DNA of 64,000 bases from Fidelibacterota bacterium. Lineage in GTDB: Bacteria > Pseudomonadota > Alphaproteobacteria > Rhodospirillales > Rhodospirillaceae. The position numbers and the translations under genes are program-made. The stretch is from assembly GCA_947475295.1 (NCBI GenBank), contig CANJLF010000004.1, forward strand, positions 1 to 64,000. The letters are read 5' to 3'. Position 1 is the stretch's first letter. The number at the start of each line of letters is the position of its first letter. Below are positions 18,194 through 25,122 of this stretch, piece by piece. Below the pieces are notes generated by a model. It did no database searches and was not told the origin of the DNA. It saw only the letters and a list, made by a program, of their open reading frames with translations.

Positions 18194-18268
18194 CTAGTGG
18201 TCCTTTGATTCTAACATTCGCAAACTGCATGCCCAACCGGGATGCGAATGTTAGAATCGGACCACTAG
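18194..18268. repeat. Palindromic element 2, inverted relative to element 1, overlapping the tsf stop codon
   Basis: A 75-nt inverted repeat. CTAGTGGTCC (18194-18203) pairs with GGACCACTAG (18259-18268), and GATTCTAACATTCGCA (18207-18222) pairs with TGCGAATGTTAGAATC (18243-18258). A TTT bulge (18204-18206) on the left arm mirrors the AAA bulge of element 1, so the two lie tail to tail. Sequence differences from element 1 (AGC/GCT against TCC/GGA; TTTGAC against TTCTAAC) are matched on both arms, so pairing is preserved. Only 13 nt separate the two. The terminal CTA at 18265-18267 is the tsf stop codon TAG on the minus strand. Confidence 0.85.
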
Positions 18269-19197
18269 GCTTTGACGCCGGAAACGGCAGCCACTTCCGC
18301 GGCGAAGTCCTTTTCCTCTTTTTCGATGCCCTCGCCCAGGCCGTAGCGCACAAAGGCGGTCAACTTTACCGACGCGCCGATGTCCTTGGCGGCCTTCTCG
18401 ACCACCTGAGAGACCTTCGACTTGTCATCCATGATGTAGGCCTGCTCCAGCAGCACCACTTCCTCGTAGTACTTGCGGATACGGCCCGTGACCATCTTTT
18501 CGGCGATGTCGGGCGCCTTACCCGCGGCAATGGCCTGATCGCGGTAGATGGCTTTTTCACGCTCAAGGCTGGCGTTGTCGACGTCGGCGATGGACAGGAA
18601 CTGGGGATTGGCGGCCGCCACATGCATGGCGATCTGCTTGGCCAAAGCCGTGAGCTTTTCCTTATCGCCGGCGGACTCAAGTGCGACCAGCACGCCGATG
18701 CGGCCCAAACCGGGGCGCACCGCCATATGGATGTAGGACGCAACCACACCCGGATCGACCGCCACAACGGCGGCGCGGCGCACGGCCATGTTCTCGCCGA
18801 TGGTGGCAACGAGATGGGTCAGCTGCTCGCCGATGGTGCGCGTCTCGCCCGGGTGCGGCTTGGCCTTCAAGGCTTCGATGTCGCCTTTGACTTCCAAGGC
18901 CAGCTTGGTGGCGGTCTCGACGAAATCCTGGAACAGGACGTTGCGGGCGACGAAATCGGTTTCGGCGTTGATCTCGACCGCCGCGCCGGCGCCGCCGGAT
19001 GTCGCCACACCCACCAGACCTTCGGCCGCGACGCGGCCCGACTTCTTGGCGGCGGCCGACAGGCCCTTCTTGCGCAGCCAGTCGATGGCGGCTTCCATGT
19101 CGCCGTTGGTCTCGGCGAGCGCCTTCTTGCAGTCCATCATGCCCGCGCCGGTCTTCTCGCGCAGGTCCTTCACCAATTGAGCGGTCACTTCAGCCAT
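18265..19197 (-). CDS. tsf: Elongation factor Ts
   Basis: EF-Ts (310 residues) is the nucleotide exchange factor for EF-Tu. The N-terminal UBA-like domain carries [18 protein letters not shown], and the core contains the conserved [20 protein letters not shown] region. AGGATTCCC precedes the ATG. It is the second gene of the rpsB-tsf pair. Its TAG stop lies inside the end of palindromic element 2, which suggests the element was inserted at or near the original stop. The last residues (VSGVKA) may have been changed by that event. Confidence 0.97.
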   Translation of the reverse strand: MAEVTAQLVKDLREKTGAGMMDCKKALAETNGDMEAAIDWLRKKGLSAAAKKSGRVAAEGLVGVATSGGAGAAVEINAETDFVARNVLFQDFVETATKLALEVKGDIEALKAKPHPGETRTIGEQLTHLVATIGENMAVRRAAVVAVDPGVVASYIHMAVRPGLGRIGVLVALESAGDKEKLTALAKQIAMHVAAANPQFLSIADVDNASLEREKAIYRDQAIAAGKAPDIAEKMVTGRIRKYYEEVVLLEQAYIMDDKSKVSQVVEKAAKDIGASVKLTAFVRYGLGEGIEKEEKDFAAEVAAVSGVKA

Positions 19198-19226
19198 GGG
19201 AATCCTCGATTGTCGGAAATACGGTC

Positions 19227-19254
19227 GGCGCCATCCTTAGATAAGGACAGCGCC
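19227..19254 (-). promoter_or_regulatory. Bipartite hairpin in the rpsB-tsf spacer
   Basis: An outer stem GGCGC/GCGCC (19227-19231, 19250-19254) and an inner stem TCCTTA/TAAGGA (19234-19239, 19242-19247) are separated by a symmetric CA/CA internal loop. There is no T-run, so this is more likely an attenuation or processing point that adjusts tsf relative to rpsB than a full terminator. The role is inferred. Confidence 0.4.
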
Positions 19255-19291
19255 GCCGCGCATGAAAGTACGGAGATTTAGCGAACGCTTA

Positions 19292-20179
19292 TTAGGCGCT
19301 CACTTCTTCGCCAGCGGCAGCGCCTTCGGCCTTCTTGGGACCGCGGGTTTTGCTGCGAGACTTCTTGACGACGACCTGCATCTTGCCGTCGGCATCGGGG
19401 GCTTCCGCCGCTTCGCCTTCGGTGGGCAGGGCTTCCACCGGCGCCGCTTCATTGGAGCCGATGTCGACACCGGAGGACTTCATTTCGTCCTTGATGCCGG
19501 TCAGCACGGTGTTGGCCACCAGTTCGCAATAGAGCTTGATGGCGCGGATGGCGTCGTCGTTGCCGGGGATCGGATAAGTGATACCGGCGGGGTCGGAGTT
19601 GCTGTCGAGCACGGCGACCACGGGAATGTTCAGGACCTTGGCTTCGGCCACGGCGATGGCTTCTTTATTCGTGTCGATCACGAACAGGATATCGGGCAAA
19701 CCTCCCATGTCCTTGATGCCGCCGAGCGAGCGGTTGAGCTTTTCCTGATCGCGCGCGAGGGTCAGCTGTTCTTTCTTGGTCAGGCCGGCGAGCTGCTGGG
19801 TGTTGGCCAGGCGCTCTTCCAGGTCCTTCAGGCGTTTGATCGAGTGCGAAACGGTCTTCCAGTTGGTGAGCGTGCCGCCCAGCCAGCGATGGTTGACGTA
19901 ATACTGGCCGCAACGCTCGGCGTATTCCTTCACCAGATCCTGGGCCTGGCGCTTGGTGCCGACGAACAGCACACGGCCACCGCCGGCGGTGACGTCGTGA
20001 ATCGCCTGCATGGCGCGCGCAAGCAAGGGAACGCTCTGCTGAAGATCGATGATGTGGACCCCGTCACGTACCCCGAACAGGTACGACTTCATCTTGGGGT
20101 TCCAGCGGCGGGTGTTGTGGCCAAAGTGGCAACCAGCTTCGATGAGCTGGCGCATAGAAAAAGCAGGCAGTTGAGCCAT
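19292..20179 (-). CDS. rpsB: 30S ribosomal protein S2
   Basis: S2 (295 residues) is a late-binding small-subunit protein needed to recruit S1. [36 protein letters not shown] and [20 protein letters not shown] are family signatures. The ATG at 20179 ([11 protein letters not shown]) was preferred because GAGGA precedes it at good spacing. The frame runs open to 20290, but that part has no S2 homology. The C-terminal ~60 residues form a long acidic-then-basic tail ([10 protein letters not shown]) typical of alphaproteobacterial S2. Confidence 0.97.
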   Translation of the reverse strand: MAQLPAFSMRQLIEAGCHFGHNTRRWNPKMKSYLFGVRDGVHIIDLQQSVPLLARAMQAIHDVTAGGGRVLFVGTKRQAQDLVKEYAERCGQYYVNHRWLGGTLTNWKTVSHSIKRLKDLEERLANTQQLAGLTKKEQLTLARDQEKLNRSLGGIKDMGGLPDILFVIDTNKEAIAVAEAKVLNIPVVAVLDSNSDPAGITYPIPGNDDAIRAIKLYCELVANTVLTGIKDEMKSSGVDIGSNEAAPVEALPTEGEAAEAPDADGKMQVVVKKSRSKTRGPKKAEGAAAGEEVSA

Positions 20180-20489
20180 GTGATCCTCTATTCTCCGGTT
20201 GTGCCTCCGCGGAAGGTTGACCCAGCTGTCGTTCTTTTGACGGAACTTGGCGGGACCGGATGGACCTTTAGAACACCTAAAGCGCCCCAATCCGCGTGTG
20301 GAATGACGCGGGTTCTAAGGGGTTAGGCCCCGAAAGGCAAGGATTTGCTGGGTAAACTTCGTGTGTCCGAGAATTTATTTAACAATCCCAGCGCCTTAAC
20401 ACGCCCAAAGGTTGTGCAAACCCCGCCGGGTGGATTGACGATTGGCGCAGCCGTTCTCACATTAAGTGTCTGAAGCAGAGGAGAGACCC
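20180..20489. promoter_or_regulatory. Divergent intergenic region: rpsB leader and ykvA-like promoter
   Basis: This 310-nt region holds no gene. On the minus strand it should carry the rpsB promoter and leader. Hairpin-forming pieces are visible (CCGCGT at 20292-20297 pairing with ACGCGG at 20306-20311, plus a GGGG/CCCC stem nearby), compatible with autogenous control by S2 but not proof of it. On the plus strand TTGACG (20435-20440), a 17-nt spacer and CACATT (20458-20463) form a weak promoter for the 20490 gene. Confidence 0.35.
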
Positions 20490-20909
20490 ATGGCCGTCAA
20501 ACTGAACCGCGAAACCCTCGAAGGCGTCTACAAGGCCGGCATGAAGAAAGTGCGCTCGGCCGACATTGGCAAAGTAATTCGCCGTTCGCCGACCTTGCGC
20601 AGATTCGTGCGCGGGCCGCTGGCCGATCTTGCCGGCGATGTGACGACCTTGACCGCCATGGTGAAGGACTACGCCTCGGGCAAATACCGCGAAGTGCCGG
20701 AGAAAAGCATTCTCGCCGCCACCTTCGCCCTGATTTACATCCTCAATCCCTTTGACCTCATCCCCGATCTTGTCCCGGGCCTGGGTCTGATGGACGACGC
20801 CGCGGTTCTGACGATGGTGGTGAAGGCTATTCAATCCGACGTGCAGAACTACCGCAGCTGGGGCCAAAAGTTCACGCGGCGCATGCGCCAAGTGGTGGCG
20901 CGGATTTAG
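20490..20909 (+). CDS. YkvA/DUF1232-family membrane protein
   Basis: A small protein of 139 residues. The signature of the DUF1232 (YkvA) family is plain: ATFALIYILNPFDLIPDLVP followed by GLGLMDDAAVLTMVV, a hydrophobic hairpin containing the PFDLIPD motif. The biochemical role of the family is unknown. The ATG at 20490 is preceded by GAGGAGAG at ideal spacing and is preferred over a GTG at 20466. The stop overlaps the stop of the convergent gene (TTAG at 20906-20909). Confidence 0.85.
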   Translation: MAVKLNRETLEGVYKAGMKKVRSADIGKVIRRSPTLRRFVRGPLADLAGDVTTLTAMVKDYASGKYREVPEKSILAATFALIYILNPFDLIPDLVPGLGLMDDAAVLTMVVKAIQSDVQNYRSWGQKFTRRMRQVVARI

Positions 20910-21547
20910 TTCGTCGCCGGAGGCCTTCTCTCCGAAGACTGGGGCTTTGCCACCGGCGCGCGCGGCGCGCGCAGTATGGTCCGGAGTTCCAAGGCTGCTT
21001 GGAAGAGCGTTCCCGGCACCAGGCTCGCCGGCTGATCGCCGACTGCCAGGGTATAAAGATATCTGCCATAGGCTTTGGACTCCGCGGTCAGCATGATGAG
21101 CCGGCCAACGCCGCTTTGAGTTTGGAGCGGTTCGTTGGTGGAGATCTTTGACTCAAGACCCTGGCTTTGAAGTCCTTTGGGGAAGGCTTTGAAGGTGCCT
21201 TGAATCTCGACGGAATCAACCGCACCGGTCCAGATCGTGCAGGTCTGCGGATCGTCCTGAACGGAGAGCGCAAAGTGTCCCAAGGCGCTGGGCACTTTCC
21301 AGATTTGGCCCGTACTGCCGTCGACCATGAGAGACTTCATCGCGCCTTCAACCGGGATCGGCTCCAGTTTCTTTTGACGCGCCAGGGCGCGCACGGCCTC
21401 GGGCAAGGATTTGTTGGCGACGCAATAGTCCGTCAGCAATTTCAGAAACTCGGTGGTTTCGGGCTTTTGCGCTGCCGATGCCGGCGCGGCCGCGGCGGCG
21501 AGGCCGCCAAGAACGAGTGTGAGAGTCGTTGTCAGCCGTTTTTTCAT
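20906..21547 (-). CDS. Exported protein of unknown function
   Basis: A 213-residue protein I do not recognise. It has a clear signal peptide (MKKRLTTTLTLVLGGLAAAA, cleavage likely after PASA). Two cysteines occur in the mature part (DYCVANK and QTCTIW), so one disulphide is possible. A short beta-rich region (residues ~75-175) precedes a basic, Pro-rich tail. No lipobox is present. A periplasmic location is inferred. It begins 24 nt after the dnaE stop on the same strand and may be transcribed with dnaE, although nothing links it to replication. Confidence 0.75.
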   Translation of the reverse strand: MKKRLTTTLTLVLGGLAAAAAPASAAQKPETTEFLKLLTDYCVANKSLPEAVRALARQKKLEPIPVEGAMKSLMVDGSTGQIWKVPSALGHFALSVQDDPQTCTIWTGAVDSVEIQGTFKAFPKGLQSQGLESKISTNEPLQTQSGVGRLIMLTAESKAYGRYLYTLAVGDQPASLVPGTLFQAALELRTILRAPRAPVAKPQSSERRPPATN

Positions 21548-21570
21548 GCAAGGCCTCTGCTCATAAAATT

Positions 21571-24500
21571 CTAAAACTCACGCATCTCCACAACGCCCGG
21601 CATGTCGCGAAGGCCCGTAAAGGTCTTGGACTGAATGGCGTAGCCGCCCGGCAAGGCGACATCGATCCAATGACCGTTAGAGCGCGTCTCCAAAACGATC
21701 CGCCCCTTCCCGCGCCCGTCCTTGGCGATCAGGTCCTGGAACTTGTCCACGGGCAATTCAGGCGACACGCGGATTTTCAAGTTCCGCACCCGCGCCGCTA
21801 GGGCCTTTTCAAGAGAGTCCACGCGGCTGGCGAGCAGACGAACCTTGTCGTCTTCCATCTGGGCGTCGAGGGTGAGCAGTACCGGAGCGCCGGCATCCAG
21901 GAGATCGCGCGACGCCGACAGCACTTCCGAGAACATCATCACTTCGAAGGTGCCGGTGTCGTCGGACAGCGCGACGAAGGCGTACTTGTTGCCGCGCTTG
22001 CCGATGCGCTCGCGCTTGGACACCACCGTGCCCGCCATCTTGATGGGCGTGGCGCAATCTTGGGCGGTGAGCGTCGGCACGTCCTTGGCCTTGACCACCT
22101 GCAGCGCTTCCAGCGTGCCGGAGTAAGCGTCCAGCGGATGGGCCGAGAGATAGAAACCGATGGCTTCGAATTCCTGCGCCAGGCGTTCCATGGGACGCCA
22201 GTCGGGCACGTTGGGCATCGCGAGCGCGCTGGTCTTTTCATCGGCCCCGAACAGGCTCACTTGCTTTGAGGCCCGGTCGCTGGCCTTGTTCTGAGCGTGG
22301 CGCAATATCCCCTCGACGCCTTCATATAATTGCGCGCGGTTTGGGTGCAGGCTGTCGAGCGCACCCGACTTTACCAGGTTTTCCAGAAGCCGCTTGTTGA
22401 TGACAGCGCCATCCAACCGGCTCGCAAAATCGGTGATGTTCTTGAAGGGTCCGCCGCGCAGCCTTGCCGCCACCAGCGCTTCCATAGCGCCGACGCCGAC
22501 ATTCTTCACGGCGGCGAGCGCATAACGGATCGCGCCGCCTTCCACTGAAAACTTGACCTCGGACGTATTTACGTCGGGCGGGACGATGGTGATATTGAGG
22601 CGCGCGAGCTCGCTGCGGAAAAAAGCAAGCTTATCGGTGTTGGCCATGTCGAGCGTCATGGTCGCTGCCAAGAATTCGGCGGGATAGTTGGCTTTCAGAT
22701 AGGCCGTCTGATAGGCGATGAGCGCATAGGGCGCCGAGTGCGACTTGTTGAAACCGTAGCCGGCGAATTTTGCTATCGGCTCAAAGATATCCGAGGCTTT
22801 GGATTCCGAGATACCGCGCGCCACTGCACCCTCGATGAAGCCCGCACGCTGTGCGTCCATTTCCGCTTTGATCTTCTTACCCATGGCGCGGCGGAGGAGA
22901 TCGGCCTTGCCAAGGCTATAGCCGGCAAGAACCTGCGCCGCTTGCATCACCTGTTCCTGATAGACGAAGACGCCGTAAGTTGGCTGAAGAACCGGCTCCA
23001 GGTTGGGATGGATATACTGGATCGGCTCGATGCCCTGCTTACGATTGATGAAGGCGGGAATATCGTCCATGGGACCAGGACGATAGAGCGCTACGCTTGC
23101 AATCAAATCTTCAAAGACGTCGGGCTTCATGCGGCGCAAGACGTCGCGCATGCCGGTACTTTCAAACTGGAACACACCCGCCGTATCTGCCCGGCTCAGC
23201 ATTTCGTACGTCTTTCGGTCATCCAAAGGAATTTTTGAAATGTCCACGTTCACGCCATTGCGACGTAGTAGCACCAAAGCTTGATCAATCACGGTCAAGG
23301 TTTTGAGACCCAGGAAGTCGAACTTCACCAGACCGGCCTGCTCCACCCACTTCATGTTGAACTGCGTCACCGGCATATCCGACCCCGGGTCGCGGTAGAG
23401 CGGCACAAGCTCGTCGAGGGAACGGTCGCCGATCACAACGCCGGCGGCGTGGGTGGACGCGTGGGCGTAAAGCCCTTCCAGCTTCAGCGAGATGTCAAGC
23501 AGATGGCGCACATTGTCGTCGGTATCACGCAAACGCTGCAGTTCCGGCTCGCCTTCGATGGCTTCCTTCAGCATCACCGGCGCGGCCGGGTTGTTGGGCA
23601 CCATCTTGCAAATCTTATCGACGTAGCCGAGCGGCATCTCCAGCACACGCCCCACACCGCGCAAGACCGCACGGGCCTGGAGCTTTCCGAAGGTAATGAT
23701 CTGCGCCACGCGCTCCTTGCCGTATTCCTTCTGCACATAGCGAATGACTTCGTCGCGCCGGTCCTGGCAGAAGTCGATGTCGAAGTCGGGCATGGACACG
23801 CGTTCGGGGTTCAAGAACCGCTCGAACAGCAGATTGAAGCGCATGGGGTCGATGTCGGTGATGGTCAGCGACCAGGCCACCACGGACCCGGCGCCCGAAC
23901 CGCGCCCCGGTCCCACGGGAATGCCTTGCGCCTTGGCCCATTGAATAAAGTCCGCGACGATCATGAAGTATCCGGCGAAGCCCATTTTCATGATCACGCC
24001 GGCTTCGTATTCCAGGCGCTCGCGGTAAGGCTTGGAAACCTGGACGCGTTCGTCCTCGCTCATCTCCGGGCGGTAGACCTCGGCGATCAATCGGCGCTCG
24101 AGACCCTCGCGCGCGGTTTCGCGCAGCGCCTCTTCCTCGGTGCGGTTGCCGGTCTTGGGTGACTTCGGCAGGATGGGTTTACGTTCATCGACCTTGAAGG
24201 CGCAGCGCCGCGCGACGACGAGGGTATTGTTCACCGCCTCCGGCAGATCGGCGAACAGCTCCTCCATCTCCTCGGCGGTTTTGAAACGGTGGTGGGGTGT
24301 CAAGCGCCGCCGGTTGCTGATGGAGACGAAGGATTTCTCCGCGAGGCAGATCAGGGCGTCGTGGGCCGTGAACATATCTTCGTCGGCAAAGAAACATTCG
24401 TTGGTCGCTACCAGTGGAATATCGCGGGCGTAGGCCATGTCGATCAGCGCCGCTTCGATGCGCTCCTCGGCCTTGAGGCCGTGGCGCATCAGCTCGATGT

Positions 24501-25041
24501 ACATACGCCCAGGGAACATGGCGCCGAGCCTTGCCAGAATTTCCTCGGCCTTCGGACGCTGACCTTCCAGCAGATAGCGGCCCAAGGTTCCGGCAGGCCC
24601 GCCGGTCAGCGCGATCAACCCGGCGCTGCGGGCGGCGATATCGCCCCAGCTCACCTGCGGCGTTTCGCCCGAGTCCGTCTTCAGGAACGCGGCACTCACC
24701 AGCTTGATGAGATTGCCGTAGCCTTCGGCGTTCTGCACCAGCAGCACCAACTGATCGGGCTCCGGCAAACGACCCGTGCCCTGGCTATGGCCGGTTTGCA
24801 CATCCTCGCGCCGCACCGAAATCTGACAGCCGATGATGGGCTGCACGCCGACCTTGGCGCATTCGGAGGAGAATTCCAGCGCACCAAACAAATTGCGGGT
24901 ATCGGTCAGCGCCACCGCCGGCATGGCATTGGCGACGCACAGCGCGGCCAACTTGGGAATCTTGATAGCACCCTCGGCCATGGAATAGGCCGAGTGGACC
25001 CGGAGGTGCACAAAGGACGCGTGAGCGGTGTTCGTAACCAT
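21571..25041 (-). CDS. dnaE: DNA polymerase III alpha subunit
   Basis: DnaE (1156 residues) is the replicative polymerase. The N-terminal PHP domain starts at FVHLRVHSAYSMAEGAI. The catalytic aspartates of the C-family palm are in PDFDIDFCQDRR. GPGRGSGAGSVVAW, KFDFLGLKTL and YRPGPMDDIPAFINRKQG are typical. A helix-hairpin-helix region and an OB-fold (near residues 990-1070, IKMAGTVVSKRERIGKRG) close the protein. The length is standard for dnaE1. Two DnaA-box-like sites lie in the 81 nt upstream. Confidence 0.97.
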   Translation of the reverse strand: MVTNTAHASFVHLRVHSAYSMAEGAIKIPKLAALCVANAMPAVALTDTRNLFGALEFSSECAKVGVQPIIGCQISVRREDVQTGHSQGTGRLPEPDQLVLLVQNAEGYGNLIKLVSAAFLKTDSGETPQVSWGDIAARSAGLIALTGGPAGTLGRYLLEGQRPKAEEILARLGAMFPGRMYIELMRHGLKAEERIEAALIDMAYARDIPLVATNECFFADEDMFTAHDALICLAEKSFVSISNRRRLTPHHRFKTAEEMEELFADLPEAVNNTLVVARRCAFKVDERKPILPKSPKTGNRTEEEALRETAREGLERRLIAEVYRPEMSEDERVQVSKPYRERLEYEAGVIMKMGFAGYFMIVADFIQWAKAQGIPVGPGRGSGAGSVVAWSLTITDIDPMRFNLLFERFLNPERVSMPDFDIDFCQDRRDEVIRYVQKEYGKERVAQIITFGKLQARAVLRGVGRVLEMPLGYVDKICKMVPNNPAAPVMLKEAIEGEPELQRLRDTDDNVRHLLDISLKLEGLYAHASTHAAGVVIGDRSLDELVPLYRDPGSDMPVTQFNMKWVEQAGLVKFDFLGLKTLTVIDQALVLLRRNGVNVDISKIPLDDRKTYEMLSRADTAGVFQFESTGMRDVLRRMKPDVFEDLIASVALYRPGPMDDIPAFINRKQGIEPIQYIHPNLEPVLQPTYGVFVYQEQVMQAAQVLAGYSLGKADLLRRAMGKKIKAEMDAQRAGFIEGAVARGISESKASDIFEPIAKFAGYGFNKSHSAPYALIAYQTAYLKANYPAEFLAATMTLDMANTDKLAFFRSELARLNITIVPPDVNTSEVKFSVEGGAIRYALAAVKNVGVGAMEALVAARLRGGPFKNITDFASRLDGAVINKRLLENLVKSGALDSLHPNRAQLYEGVEGILRHAQNKASDRASKQVSLFGADEKTSALAMPNVPDWRPMERLAQEFEAIGFYLSAHPLDAYSGTLEALQVVKAKDVPTLTAQDCATPIKMAGTVVSKRERIGKRGNKYAFVALSDDTGTFEVMMFSEVLSASRDLLDAGAPVLLTLDAQMEDDKVRLLASRVDSLEKALAARVRNLKIRVSPELPVDKFQDLIAKDGRGKGRIVLETRSNGHWIDVALPGGYAIQSKTFTGLRDMPGVVEMREF

Positions 25042-25090
25042 GGCGATAGAATTTCATACCCCATGGGCCGACGCCACACGCGGCGCGCGG

Positions 25091-25107
25091 TTATCCACAT
25101 ATCCACA
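25091..25107 (+). promoter_or_regulatory. Two overlapping DnaA-box-like 9-mers upstream of dnaE
   Basis: TTATCCACA at 25091-25099 is a perfect match to the classical DnaA box. ATATCCACA at 25099-25107 matches 8 of 9, and the two share one base. They lie 50 nt before the dnaE start codon, where the promoter or leader of dnaE must be. DnaA binding could tie dnaE expression to replication initiation. One perfect 9-mer can occur by chance, so the pairing and position are the argument. Confidence 0.45.
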
Positions 25108-25122
25108 GGCTATCCGCGATTT

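Noticed and set aside
18100-18268. CRISPR array or tRNA-like RNA gene at the palindromes
   Set aside because: There are only two units. They are inverted to each other with long stems and no spacer-repeat periodicity, and neither folds as a tRNA.
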